From: Tanytarsus gracilentus
Lineage: Eukaryota; Arthropoda; Insecta; Diptera; Chironomidae
DNA: 64,000 nucleotides
NCBI GenBank assembly: GCA_038502055.1
Contig: JAXRKN010000037.1
Coordinates: forward strand, 4,340,001 to 4,404,000
Direction: 5' to 3'
Both the position numbers and the translations under genes were made by a program. Shown here one piece after another: positions 51,070-64,000 of this stretch (positions are counted from its first letter, which is position 1; each line of letters begins with the position of its first letter). A model generated the notes under the pieces. It saw only the letters and a program-made list of their open reading frames with translations, ran no database searches and was not told the origin of the DNA.

Positions 51070-54000
51070 CAGACATTCCGAAATACAGAAAGATAATTAA
51101 AAAGAATTCTTGTTTTTGGAGCTCTTTGTCTCCGTTTCGGTGCCTTTGTTGCACATTTTTATTATTACATTTTTAGATATTATACTGCGCTGTCTCACGG
51201 ACAGTTTTCGGAAATATCATCGTCGTCGACATAGGTCTGACCACTTTAAATGAAACTAACTATAGCGTTATAGTCAGACGTGGTGTGAGAAAGAAGGTCG
51301 AATTAGAGTCAGACTGAAGAGGTAAAATTATATCACGCGAAGCACTTAATGAAGTCTACAGGCAGGCACCTCTTTCACTAATAATGCCGGAATAGAATTT
51401 TCTTTTCCATTGAAAGTTGATATTAAACAGCAGCAGCAATAATAGCATGAAAGATGACATCACCAGTGACCGTAACTCTCTCTCTAGATTTTCATTCGGC
51501 TCAGCACTTATTTGCACGCAAAGCAATAAGGTAATCCAATCGAGAAATGTAAGAAAGCTCATTTCGCATGTAAATGAGGTAACAGTTCTCCTTTATTCTC
51601 TCGCTCAACTATAAGTAAGTGCGCATTGCACACGGTATATATAATATTTTTATGGACAATATTGTTGAAGTTCATCTTTAAAGCTCATAAATTAAGAATA
51701 CATGAGGAGGCAAGAACGAAAAAAATAAGATATTTTATGATTACTTGCTTTTGCGCGACATTAAGTTAAAGAGTGAACATTTATTTTATTTTTCGATGGC
51801 TCTCAAGTTAAGTGCGCGGGTGAGTGAGTGTTGTGCACGGTGAAGCATAAAAATTGTAACCAAAAAATATATGGCTGTAAGTTGAGTTACTGACCAAGGT
51901 CAAGGCGCATTCTTGAATAATCATTCATTGTGATTTATTGAAAGAAGAATGTTTACGAAAGCCTCGCTGCCGCCGCTGGCTGCTGTAGCTGACTACTGTC
52001 GCAAATTGCAAGTTCATCGATGGTCATTGCCTATACTATTTTTTTTCATACTCCAAGGTCTCAATCGATGAGACGAATTTTTTAGGTCGCTAAAAAATCT
52101 AATTTTATGATATAATCACTATAACAATATTCAATGAATTATCATAAAAAAAACAAAGTATTTTCGCTATTATTACTGTAACTGCTCACCTCATTAAAAA
52201 CCTAAGATAAACTTAAAGAGAGAGAAAAAAAATATTAAAAAGAACCGGAAAAAGATAAGAATTGCACAATTTCGCTTGAATTAAGTCAGTCAAGACCTCC
52301 TTTAAAATTTATTTTCTCATTTTTCGTGAGCAGCATGAGCCACACAAAAAGCATTTCCACATTAATCATTTTGTGAGAGTCATACATAAGTAGTGTGCTG
52401 CCACACATAGATAGACACAATGTTGTGTGAATATTTTTCCTCTAATAAAGCACTAAAGTCTCACGTGTTCCCTCGCTCACCATTTGACTTATGCTCGTTA
52501 TATTTTAAATTTAATTCACATTTCAGCATATTATGTTTTTCATTGTTGTTCGAGAATTCGCGGTCGATTATGTGTAAACATTTTATTTTATTTTAATGAA
52601 CTACTTTTCATTAAATACGACAAAAGCAAAGCAGTGGCAGCACAGCAGTGAGTAATAGGGCACTTGAGTGAAAAAGTCTTAGTTATGTGTGCATGTGGAG
52701 CGAGAATTATTTTTTTATTTCTTTAAAATTGCATAATTTGCAGCCATTATTTTATGAAATAGAAAGAGAGTGTGAAGCACATTTCAATGCGCCGATCGAC
52801 GAGATGGGGTGGTGGTAAGGGAGAGAAATGCGTTCTACTTATTAAATGTGTGTCATGCATCGGGTCACCATATTTCTCGCTGCATATCGTGTACAAGCAA
52901 ATAAATTGAATGCTCGAGCGCAGTAAGAATTGAAAATTTCGATGGTCATAAATTGTGTTTGTGCAGCAGCAGAATGCAATGAAATTCGAAATGACGACAC
53001 AAACGATCGCCAAAATAAGCTAAAATAATATATGTATGGATGGATGTGAAATGAAACCTCAGAAGGAAGCAGCTGTTTGTGAGGAAAATGTGTGGCTAAA
53101 AAAATTAAGGCCATTGACCATCATCGCCATCACATTTTGAGTCTCTTTTATGTACGTATTTTGCAGTATCAACAGACAGAACAGAGAATTCAATAACCTT
53201 GTTTAATGGCACATAAAAAAGAAGAAGAAACGGGGAGCAAAAAAAACGACAGCAGCAGCAGGCAAGAAATTATGCAGGTTTGCTTAAAGAAGTAAATTTT
53301 GTGCATCAAAATAACAAAACTGTGTGTGCAGTTTTTGGCCGTCTCAATTTTTCCTTTTCTGTCTTCATTTCGCTAGCTATCTCGCTATACATAAAAATTC
53401 AGAACAAAAAAGTTTCATCGATGAACATCTGCATCAGCAACAACTTCTTTCCACCACCACCATCATCTCTCGAGAGTGAAATAAAAAACTGCATTATTTT
53501 GGCAATTTCACAACAAATTTGAATTTTATTTTTCATATCTCGAAATCCAATATCTCAAGTGCCTTTGTTTCTCCATCATCAATTAAGTATGTGTGCGGAC
53601 TAAAATCGATAAAGTTTTTTTTTCTCTCGAATTTATGGAAGCTCAATTATTGGACCTGCTAAGATGAAAAATTGCTTCTCTGTCTCAACATATTTGGAGC
53701 GAGGAAATTTCGTAACAATTTTTCTGACTCAGAAAATAGAAAAACTTGTTTGGTGAAGTATTGCCGCATGCATGTCATTGAGTGCGTTCTGGGTAGAAAC
53801 TAGAAAATAAATTTATTTAACTTTTTATGAGCAAATTTTAGTTTAGACTTTAAAAAGAAAATTGAATTAAAATAAATCCTGAAAATATTTTTAATTAACA
53901 TTAAAACGGATTTATCGAATTTTCCTCTCAGAGCATTTCAAATAAATTGCATTCGCTCAAAAAAAACAATGGCAATAGGTTCAGGTTTTTTCTCTTTTTC

Positions 54001-57000
54001 TTACATTTTTTTTTGGTTTCTTATTTCATCGCACGTTCTGCATGCACAGACAAATTCATCACCTGCTCGATTTATTGAAATCGCGCGAGCATATAAATTT
54101 TTTTATCGTTTCTCTCTTTCCTGCTCTCACTCGAAGCAACTTTTTTTTGCCAATGTCGCGCGGGTGCCTTTTTTTTCATGTTGTAATTTGAAAAGTAGAA
54201 AAGCAAGAAGAGAAGAAATTTCATACGCAAACTAAATTATAATATTTTTCAGAATAAGTGGAGATAATTTACAGGAAATTATTGTTTGAACTCTCTTGTG
54301 GTTTTTCTTACCTTCTTTGTAGCATACCACATCTAAACGTGTTATACATGTAATCCCCCATCAACAGCACACAAAAAAAATGTGAGTAAAGACGAAACAC
54401 CCAAATGTCGATAAATAATGTTATCGAGCTGGAGATCATTGAACCTTAGAATATATTAATATTTAATGTGTATCAAGTTTTCTTTTATTATTTTTCTGTC
54501 TGTGCATGGATAAAATATCTGGCACTTCCGGCGTACACAAAGGACAATAACCGACATCAAAAATTTTCCCACAATACTAATTTTTGCATTTCATCGCGAA
54601 TCGATTATAAACTCACAATAGCACCATTGCCGGGGAATTGATTGAATTTAAGCACATACACATTATTATGTGTGTATATTCCTTATGGGCGAACTCATTT
54701 CGCGAATGAAAGAAATCAAAGCCATAAAGAACAAATTTGGACAATAAAACAAAAATTTAAAGAGAGAAAAAAAAAATTCAAATCATTGTGAAGAAAAGGA
54801 TGAAGATAATTGACCAGTCTACACTGACTGCTTGCTATATTATCATCATCTTCATGACGAACTCTTTCTCTTTCTCTATTCTTCTTCTTTCGAGGAAGAA
54901 ACATGTGAAATAAAAATTTTTTTGTTTGAGGTTTCAAATTTCAAGATCAAAACTACGAATAAAAAAAATTGTTTGTGGAGCAAAGCAGAGCGAGAGAAAG
55001 AATCCCGAAAATTATGTTCGAGCAGGCAAAAGGAAGGCGAGAGACGAAGAAATTCGAAATAATAAGAAGACAGCACGCAGTTGGTGGCAAGGAGTGGAAA
55101 GTTTCTAAAATTTAAAACTATTACTATAAAATAATTTAATTATTTTCCAAAATGCAGAATTTAACTTTTAATTTTTCTAATTTACCATTTAATCAACCCC
55201 TGAAATTATTGAATCTCTAAAGCAATTTTCTGTAGAACGTACGTGTGTCTGGACATACATTGGCAGCACCAAAGCGCACACATATAACAAAATTGAGCAC
55301 GATTAGATGAAGAGAGTGAGACCATAATCTCTTACGAGTTCAATGATTTTTTTTTGTTATTCACTTTTTTTTTATTGTTCTCACATCTCCCATATCTCGC
55401 CTGTGTCTTCGTTACAAATATACAAGAATTTAATTTTCATCTTTCATTATTGTGATCAAAATGATCGAGAAGCGTATGAAACATTACGAATGAGAGATTT
55501 TTCACTTTTGATATACTTTTGATTAATGTTGCGTTTTCGATACCCATTTTAATAAACGATCGAATGTCTTTCATTGGACTCTTCTGTAAGCGATACATGA
55601 ATGTGTTGCTATTCTTGTTGACGATCAAACGAGTTAGAATATTTTTTTCGTTGCGAGTCAATTAATTAGATGTTAGAGATGAAAATAAAAAATTTGTATT
55701 CATCATGTTGTCTTTCTTTCTAGGAATTTCCTTCACCATCTTCTTCCTTTTGTTTATATGTAGCACTTCATTTCTTCATTATCTTTGTCATCGTTCTTGT
55801 ACCATGGCAAGGGATGAATTTTTTTTAAATTTTGAAGTACACTCGAGAAACTTTTTAAAAAATTTAAATTTTTAATAGACATTTTTGATTTAAAATTTTT
55901 GATATCACAAGATAGTTAACCCTCATAGTCATCCTTCGAGCTACTCAAGCCAAAAAAATTGTAATGCGGGAGAAATATAAAAGCAAAAAGAAGAGAATCA
56001 AGTTTTAGAGAAGGCATTTCCTGCGTGCTATATCTTCTAAGAAAATGAAAGCTGATGATAAATTACTCGCCATGACGCGATGCTTGTTAATATGCGACGC
56101 TTATCCATGGATATAATTTCTGAAGTGAACTCCTCTCACTCAATTTTGAGCAGTTACAGATCGCATCAAATTAAATTTCTCGTTGTTCTAATTAAAAACT
56201 TTTATCCCACGTCGTGTTAGGGAGAGAAAAATTTTCCAGCACTTTTCAACATTAAAAGTGTACACCAAAAAGTTGTGAGCATTTTTCATTAATCTTTTCT
56301 TAGAGTTTTCATTTTACTCTCTTTAAAGTTGATTCCTTGCTCAAGAAACAACATGTTGATGCTTTAAAGAGAAAAACAACAACAACAACAGCATGAAAAG
56401 TAGGATATATTTGTTTTATTCGCAGTATGCAATGTTGAGAAAAATGTGGGGCGTTTTATCTTAGAAATGGAGTTTTATAGTTTTATTTTTGATATCAAGC
56501 ATTAACTATTTTGATTTTTTCCATTTAGCTTAAATTGAAAAATTCTGCGTGTGAAGATTGAAAATAAAGCTAATTTGTACAGTCAAAAAAAACCTGGGTG
56601 CTTTCACACATAATGAGGATGAAACATTAAATTTAACGGGGAGGTTATTTAAATTAGATATGGGTTGGTTTAGTCAACGTGTGACAGCTAAAAATCATAA
56701 AAATTCATCTCTGAAATTTGCTCCAAAATTAAAAGTTAAATTTTGATGACGAGCATGGAAAAGGTTAAAGGTTGATGTACCTGAAAATTCACCCATTTAT
56801 TCCAGGCGTTTAACCGAAATCAGCGAAAAATTGTGTAAAAATTTCAATTATTTTAATGTGAAAAACTTTTCTCATTCAATTAATTTTCTGTTGAGCTATT
56901 TTCTAGTGCCAAAACACATATCCACCAAAGAAGTTAAAAGTGGCACGATTGCACTCTTCGACAAATTAAATTGACCTACGAGTGTTGTCGCTCTAAATGC

Positions 57001-57144
57001 GATTTTGATTGTAATACTCTTCAGCGATGCGCAAAGGAGAAAACTTACGATGGAAAATTTTCATTACTCATGCAAAAATTATTTTTCCCGAGGTTTTCTT
57101 TCCTCAACGGCAAAATGAGTAATTTTTTAGAAAAAATAAATGAA

Positions 57145-57150
57145 TTTATT
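57145..57150 (-). terminator. AATAAA poly(A) signal of PRMT7
   Basis: TTTATT on the + strand, 28 bases past the PRMT7 stop, implying a 3' UTR of only about 50 bases. Confidence 0.6.
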
Positions 57151-57177
57151 ACAATTTCTTTACAATCCTATATATTT

Positions 57178-59245
57178 TCAGTGGTGATATGCAAAGTTTA
57201 ATGAAATGTTCTCAAAATTTTGATCGAAAGCAAATTGAATTTCGACACCCTTCAAAGTGCCGGGCATGACGTGCTGATGTGGTATTAAATGAACCATCTG
57301 TCGGTCAAATTTCCAATTTACTAACTCATTCGGTTGAATGGGCGTCTTTGGTCCACTGGAGATAATGGCGTCATCATCTAATTTCCATTCGAGCCAAAAA
57401 GCGATTCCATTGCAGTTCTTCGAAAAGTCTTCAATTCTAAGCGCTGTGATTGTATTTGAAGAAACTTGTTTGTCGGTAGTTGAAAATGAAAAAGCACATG
57501 ACGGCAATCCCAGAGCAAAACAAGGATATTCCCACAGTGAAAACGGTTCTACATTCTCATCAGCAATATTCGATGCCTTTTCGAGGACGGAATCAAAACT
57601 TTCATGTGCAAATCCTTCACACGATGACTGCAGTGGCCAACGAATTTTATGGAGATGCAGGAAGTGCACTGGCATGGCGTTTACGATGACTTGTCGAGGA
57701 TGAATGTTAATTTTCTTGATGTCGATTGTGCGCAATATCTTGAAAAATTCGGTAATATTTTGAATTGGATTTACAGCTCCCTCAAAATTGAAATCACAAA
57801 TCAAGTCCGTAATTGGCGTTGCGAGATCCTCCAAACTGTTTAAGATTTCCACCTTATCATTCAATCCATTCGTTTCAGCAAAGCTCTGCAAACTCGAAGA
57901 AAGCAGTTGATTTTCCTGATAGATGAAAATTTTCTCAGCCGCATCTAAACTTGCAGCGAGTAATGGAATCACGCTATGATCGCCAATGAAAAGAACATTT
58001 TTCATTTTATTTTGGTTCTTTAAAAGCTTAACGAATCCATTTCGACGCTCATCATCATTCATTTGCATTATGGAGTTCTTCGAATTAAAGTGAAAAAAGC
58101 ACACGCAGCACTTTTTCTCAAAATTCATATCCATTCCACTAGTTGTACGGAAAATTCGGAAGCTCCATGAGAATTCATCGTGTTGTACACGTAGAATATA
58201 ATTGCTGTTCTTTTTAAGTGCCTTATTGTCAATGTGAAATAGTCCTTGCATCCAATGATCGCGCCATGGCAGACAATTTCGGCGTTCAATTTCAATTTGC
58301 GAGTTGTTTGAAAGCGCATTCGTATCTGGATGAGCCCAATGGGGTGCACAACTGAGTAAAATACTCCCACTCGGATTCATATTGAGCTCCCACCAGAAAA
58401 AAATCGTTGTCGACTTTGCGTCTTCTTTGGCATTGAATGCAATTGGAAAAGTTTCTGTTGCCTTAATAGGTTGACGACCAGAGAAATCAAACTGTGCGAC
58501 TTGGAAGGGATCTGTAATTGGTTTGAATTCACTCATCGGAAATTGACTGAGTTGGAGGTCATGAATCGCATTGGTTCCTGTACAGTGAAAAACCTAGATG
58601 CGAAGAGAAAAAAGTTAAAATTGTTAAGTTTAAAATAGTAAAACTTACTTCTCGCGAAGCTTGAAGGACTTTCATTCCGTCAACGTAGAAATCTTTGAAT
58701 TTATACCATGAAGCTGCCAAATTACTTTCCACTATTTGGACATAGATTTTCGCTGAATCGGGAACACAAATAGATTCGTTTTCCATGAGATGTTTGTGTG
58801 CCTCATTGTAGGTTGTAATTGCACCTTCGCCAATCAATTCAGTGTCAAAGACTTCAGCCACAAGAATGTTCGCTTTTCTCTCCATATCCAAGTCCTTTCC
58901 AACTCTCACATATCGTGAATGTTTGCAGATCATTTTTATTTTAGAAGCAAATCCATTCTTTGCGATGATTTCCCGCGCAACATTGGCAACTGGTGCATAA
59001 GTCTCGATTGTAACAACTGAATCTGCGCCATATCTCGCCGCTAGCATGGCCAATAATCCACTTCCAGTACCGATATCGAGAACATGAGCTTCTCTTCCAT
59101 TACGTTTCATAACTTCAATTGCTTCCTTCAATGCCATACCATACTTGTGATTTCTTTCGGTATCGTGTAGCATGTCTGCGAATGAAGATCTCGCTAATTC
59201 CTGGTAATAATCGAACATTTCTGATTGGCAACTTTTCACCTCCAT
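57178..59245 (-). CDS. Art7: Protein arginine N-methyltransferase 7 (PRMT7)
   Basis: S-adenosylmethionine-dependent enzyme that makes monomethylarginine on histones, Sm proteins and others. Two exons on the – strand, 59245–58649 and 58593–57178 (TGA), give 670 residues against 692 in human. The N-terminal catalytic module shows FDYYQELARSSFADMLHD, motif I VLDIGTGSGLLAML (about 55–68), the acidic end of strand 2 (VVTIET) and the double-E loop VAEVFDTELIGEG with Glu131 and Glu140. The second, degenerate methyltransferase module fills the C-terminal half (FFWWELNMNPSG, CLPWRDHWMQG, VLFIGDHSVIPLLAA, near the end MPGTLKGVEIQF), the tandem layout typical of PRMT7. A good GAA|GTAAGT donor ends exon 1 in phase 0. 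It is head-to-head with UBE3B. Confidence 0.96.
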
Positions 59246-59859
59246 TGTAATTATTTTGAATTGATGAAAGTTGTATTTTTATGCAATGATATTTGATCTC
59301 TTTAAGTACTTCTTGTTAAGCAAATGTTTGAGCATAAAGTTAAAGCTAAATAACACTAAGTTTTTGTTGAAAAATATGAATTTTTTTAAATTGTCTTGAT
59401 TTGTTTTTTTAATGTTTACGCCGGTTGAAAACATATGGGTGTGAACAGGGTTGAATTTATGTTTAGCTGAGTTTAAATTTCAAATGTTCGTTAGAGAATA
59501 AAATTTTTCAATGTCTAAATTTAAAAGTACTTAAACTTTTAATTGGATCTTTTAATTTGTTTAATTTTAAAATGTTATAGCTTTTAATGCAAACTTTTTT
59601 ACTTAGTGCTATTAAATTTGTCTAAAATTTTCATTCTTTTGTGAAACATTTTTCGCGCATTTATTTGAATTTTAGCGATGCAAAATAAAAAAAATTCGCA
59701 TCTTTAAAAAAATATTTTCAATGAAAACAAAAGCTGAAAAATTGTAAAATTTTAACTTTTACACAAGAAAAATAACACAAAATTCATTGTAAAAAGTAAT
59801 GAAGAGTAGAGTTTAAGCGACATTTTATAATAAAACCATGCATTAAAGACAAATTGACG
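59246..59859. promoter_or_regulatory. Bidirectional promoter spacer of PRMT7 and UBE3B
   Basis: 614 bases between the two divergent ATGs. TTTCGCGC at 59651–59658 fits the E2F consensus TTTSSCGC. No TATA or Inr/DPE pair was found. Such spacing usually means one shared nucleosome-free region. Confidence 0.45.
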
Positions 59860-62800
59860 ATGGATTTATCTGAAAATTCAAAAAATAATTTTGTTGAAAA
59901 CATTCGGAAAAATAGATCGAGTAGGCATCAAAAGCAGGAGGTTGAAGAGAAAAGACAGCATGCTGCAATTGTTATTCAACGTAATTTTAAAGGATATAAA
60001 ACGAGAATAAGGTTTCAGGAGGAGATTTTGTGAGTAGTTTTAAAATTTTCATCACCTAAAAAAGATCCAGTCGACATCTTTAATTTTTTTCAGGAAAAAC
60101 TTCAATGAATTTATTCCAACCATAAGTGCTGATAAGGAAGTTGAACTAAAGCCAAGTTTACAAGTCTTTCAAGCACTTTCACAATTTCTTCTTATTTGGA
60201 AGCCAGATCGTGATCCTGAACGACGTGAAAAATGGGAAAAAGTTTGTCGCTATCTGCTGACTGCTATCGAATCGGAATCACTCAAGTTAAGTTACATTTC
60301 CGTTGCCCTCAACAAAGACCACAGTCTCTCATGGATTCGGCACATGAAAAAAGTTCTGTACGTATGCTGTACTATTGTTGAAACGTTAAAGCCAGAAAAT
60401 CATCAAGACACTGTCACCTTAGCATTGATGTTAAGAACTCTAGTCGCTTTCACATGTCCAAATGGCTGGGTAATTTTGCGAAACAAACAACTGTCTGCAA
60501 TGAAACCTGCCATGCAGCAAATTTGCAACAACATTCTCGGACATCTGATACAAAAAGGATTTTATCTCACCTTAAGAGTAAGATTATTTTTATCACTCCA
60601 TATCAATTTTGTTACATTGTTCTCTTTTTAGACTATCCTGACGAAGGGAACGTGCAGAACTATGGTAACACTTAAACCAGTCTCACTAAATGCTGTGATT
60701 ACTCTTGCCATCCGACCACTTATCAATGCTAACTTCACCGAAAACCTTCTTTCTCAGTTTCTCTGTCAAATTTTATCGATACCAGCTCTCGTCTTTCAAC
60801 TTGAACAATTCTGTCCCGAAATGGTGAAAAAGTTTCAAAGCTTTGAGTTATTTGAGAAATGCATTAACTTAATTTACGACAAGGATAATTTTAAATTTGT
60901 TGCTGGAAGTCTGCAAGGTGCAAAATTGCTCGCATTAGTTGCCAATCTCATTCAGATGTACAACATGGAGACCTTAGAAAAGGCACAGGAACTAGCTTAT
61001 CCTCAAATAATTCTTACCATGAAAGTTCTATTCGAAACAATACCTGACACAGTTGAACAGAAAGGAACTTGTAGTCAATGGCATGAACTTTTAGGATGGT
61101 ATAATGCTAGTAAAACGACGGACACGGCATATGAAAATCTTTCAATGATAAAAAAGCAAGTCAATATGTTGTGGGGTCACAAATTGATAAAAATTCTTCT
61201 CGGCGATTATCTCAAGTCAGTTGCAGCATCACTTGGTGAAAAAGAATCGAATTCCAACGATATCACAACACCATCTTCGTCGACTTCAAGCAGTATAATT
61301 AAAAAGGCAATTGAATTTAAGAGTGGAATCATTAGCAAAAGCAAATCGTTCAAGAAACTTTTTGATTCCTTTGAGATCCAACGCGTTGCAACTACATGCG
61401 CGATGTATTTTCAAGCCTTGGTGACGCTGCCTCAACTTAAACTTGACATTCTATCAGGAATCTGTTATAATGGCTCTATTTTGAGAGATTTATGGACATT
61501 AATCAATTCAATTGGAATGAAAGGATTCATTGATCTTATCAAGTAAATGGGCGATGAAATAAATTTATTACAAATTATACATTTGGAAATTATTTTAGGT
61601 ACGACGACATCAGCAATCCACCCGGCATTCTTCTGCTTCTGTTTTGTGATTCAATGACACATTATGTCACGATTCTTGATGACATGGAAATGTATGATCA
61701 AGAATTAATGTTCACCCTCCAGGATTATATTGTCTTGTCTCATTTCCTAAATAATCTCCTCTTCAAAACAGTCAACGACAACATTTATGATGTAAAAGTT
61801 GTTTTCAACTGTCCCCTATTTGTGTCAATGCACACACTTCTTCTTTGTCTCTATCGACGTGACAATAGAAGAAAATTTGCGCCCGAAAACCATTGGATCA
61901 TTAAGGAAATAAAGCCGGCTTACTTTCTGATGGACCTTGAGAAGGGTGGAAAGTCAAAACATGCTCAATCACAGTTGTTATTGCAGAAAATGCCGCATAT
62001 CATATCGCATCAGGAGAGGGTTTCTTTATTTAGGAAATATGTGCAGAATGAAAAAGCTGTTTTGGGATTGTGTGGTGAGTCAAGAATTGTAATGTCTTCT
62101 TTTTGTTTTGATAAACTTATTTGCCAGACATCTTATGTTGAAAGAGGCCTTAAAAGCCTTTTGATAAAAGAGAGCGGTGAATGAAATTATTTTTAACAAA
62201 AAAATTTGCATCAAAAAGAAAAGCTAAACACTTTGAAAAGCTTAAATTAAATAAGTGACAGATGCAAACTTGCAATTTTTAGAAAAATGCTTAGTATTTT
62301 TTTTTATTTAATTTAAAGATTCTGCCTATGCAAGCAGTTCAGCACTCGTTACTGTACATCGTGATAGAATCGTAGAAGACGGTTATCGCAATTTGGCAGC
62401 GCTTCCCGCAAGAGCACTCAAAGGAATAATTCGTGTTCGATTCATTAATATTCAAGGTCTCGACGAAGCCGGCATAGATCAAGATGGTGTTTTTAAAGAA
62501 TTCCTCGAAGAGACTATTAAAAGGGTTTTCGATCCATCGTTGAACCTGTTTAAAGTCACAGCTGAAAATAGATTATATCCGAGTCCCACGTCGTATTTGC
62601 AAGAAAATCATTTGGTATGAGAGATAAAATTTAATGTAATTTAATCTCATTAATTTTCTTAAACAGCAATACTTTGAATTTGTGGGTCGAATGCTGGGAA
62701 AGTCAGTGTATGAAGGTATCCTAGTGGATGTTCCATTTGCCAGCTTTTTCCTCTCTCTCGTCCTCGGGCAGACTCAACAGGCTCTTTATTCATGCATCGA

Positions 62801-64000
62801 TGAACTGGGATCACTCGACAAAGAGCTTTATAAAAGCCTCACATTTATCAAACACTATGAGGTAAAATTATTTAAAAAATCATTTCCTTTTATCTTTATA
62901 CATTGATACATATTTTCCTTTAGGGTGATGTAAATGACTTGGACTTGACGTTTAGTCTGGATGAGGAAGTAATGGGAAAAGTGGTGAACCACGAGCTGTT
63001 TCCCGGAGGAAGACTGACTGCTGTTACTAATGAAAACAGGTAAGATTATGTTTATGAAATAGATTAATATTTAATGTAAACACTTTGAAGTTTTCTACGA
63101 ATTATTTTTAATTAAAAAAATCATTAATCGCAAATGTTTCAATAATTATTTCAGGATAAATTACATCCACAGCATGGCGTTTTTCCGCATGCACACTCAA
63201 ATTTGTGAACAAACTTCCGCATTCATTCGTGGATTTCGAAGTATAATTAATCCAGACTGGCTTTCGTTATTTTCAACAAATGAACTGCAGCGTTTGATTT
63301 CAGGTGAATTCATTATGCATTGATTTAAAAAATTCATACGTTTTAAATCTCTGGGGAAAAAAGTACATCATTCCAAATAATCGTATTTTTGTTTACAGGT
63401 GATACGAGTCCTCTTGATTTAAAGGATTTAAGGCGGAACACACAATATTTTGGGGGATTTCACGATTCACATCGTGTCATTAATTGGGTATGTTAAAGTG
63501 CTTTAAACGTAGACCTACATTAAGTGACCTTTTTCTCGCTCATTTCACAGCTGTGGGATATTCTAGCAAAGGATTTCAGCGAAGACGAGAGGCGGTTATT
63601 TTTGAAATTTGTCACTTCGTGCTCAAGGTAAATCAATATGACATATGGGTCCGCATATATTAACCTTCTTCTCGCTCCTTTTGTCCTTGAAGTTGCTCAA
63701 TGTTGATACAAAATTTTCCTATTTTCTTTACTCATGCTAGGCCACCTCTGCTGGGGTTTTCACACATGGAGCCACAATTTAGCATACGATGTGTTGAAGT
63801 GTCTGAGGAGGAAGATGTCGGTGACACGATTGGGAGCGTGATTCGGGGTTTCTTTACAATACGCAAGAAAGAACCTCTCAATCGTCTTCCCACATCATCG
63901 ACGTGCTTTAATTTGCTCAAGTGCGTAATATTTCTTGATTTTCGTTTAGGTCAGAAAATAATTTTATTCTATATCAACAGATTGCCGAACTACCAGAAAA
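59860..64000 (+). CDS. UBE3B: UBE3B: IQ-motif HECT E3 ubiquitin ligase (3' end cut by window)
   Basis: Transfers ubiquitin from E2 to substrate through a catalytic cysteine; calmodulin-linked and partly mitochondrial in mammals. Exons: 59860–60029, 60094–60577, 60632–61542, 61599–62074, 62319–62614, 62667–62861, 62924–63039, 63155–63303, 63399–63487, 63551–63627, 63741–63920 and 63981 to the edge, about 1054 residues. An IQ motif lies at about 35–54 (AIVIQRNFKGYKTRIRF). The N-terminal part matches UBE3B rather than UBE3C (ILGHLIQKGFYLTL, ITLAIRPLINANF, ITILDD, CRYLL). The HECT domain is complete up to its end: DEAGIDQDGVFKEFLEETIKRVFDP, FVGRMLGKSVYEGILVDVPFASFFLS, VTNENR, CSRPPLLGF and LPTSSTCFNLLKLPNY with the catalytic Cys near residue 1043 (codon 63904–63906). 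About 28 residues should follow outside the window. The donor GTGCGT at 63921 is weak but the phase fits. Confidence 0.96.

Larger units (their letters stand above)
44559..57144. other. nemo 3' UTR followed by a long gene-poor spacer
   Basis: About 12.6 kb with no convincing gene. The first part is nemo 3' UTR; several AATAAA sites occur (e.g. 45088–45093), so its end is unclear. An AC run lies at 44887–44903, GCA repeats at 51052–51069 and CAA repeats at 56375–56391. A DRE-type TATCGATA lies at 49988–49995. Short ORFs on both strands look like chance, apart from the weak candidates reported among the findings. Confidence 0.5.

Noticed and set aside
52842..53114. – strand ORFs of 88–90 codons in two frames
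   Set aside because: Overlapping frames, Phe/His/Ser-rich random composition, no splice or family signal.
57338..57703. + strand ORF inside PRMT7
   Set aside because: Antisense shadow of a clear PRMT7 exon.

Overview
The window is AT-rich eukaryotic DNA with GT–AG introns, many only 50–70 bases long, and core promoters of the TATA / Initiator / DPE type. The proteins are insect orthologues (Nemo, omega glutathione transferase, PRMT7, PUS7, UBE3B and a BTB zinc-finger protein). This points to a dipteran insect, probably an AT-rich lower (nematoceran) fly; I cannot name the species. I see no tRNA, rRNA, CRISPR array, intact transposon or viral gene.

Left part (1–12.3 kb) is gene-dense. It holds the last two exons of an unrecognised + strand gene (1–251), a seven-exon + strand gene for a 1783-residue acidic, tail-anchored protein (1061–6792), a – strand gene for a 691-residue low-complexity protein with a 15-residue tandem repeat (7242–9808), and the – strand gene for pseudouridine synthase PUS7 (10167–12272). 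The 3' ends of the tail-anchored gene and its – strand neighbour practically abut near position 7000.

Middle part (12.3–57 kb) opens with a + strand BTB–C2H2 regulator (14772–17110) driven from a TATA/Inr/DPE promoter near 13219, and a – strand omega-class GST (18077–19080). The GST lies head-to-head with nemo (Nemo-like kinase), whose predicted start site at 19453 has a textbook Inr+DPE pair. nemo covers 24 kb from ATG to stop (20569–44558) in 12 coding exons, with introns of 11.2, 2.7, 3.6 and 4.4 kb. The long introns and the roughly 12.6 kb after the stop contain no convincing gene. They do hold candidate control elements: a uORF ending on the nemo start codon, an intronic hairpin, a possible alternative last exon, and a GC-rich inverted repeat with an E2F-like site.

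Right part (57–64 kb) is a divergent pair. PRMT7 (arginine methyltransferase, – strand, 57178–59245) and UBE3B (IQ-motif HECT ubiquitin ligase, + strand, 59860 to beyond the edge) share a 614-base spacer. UBE3B is cut by the window end shortly after its catalytic cysteine.

The genes do not form a pathway. The links are local: shared divergent promoters, abutting 3' ends and the dense regulatory setting of nemo. All exon borders were placed by hand from splice signals, reading phase and family similarity; there is no transcript support.
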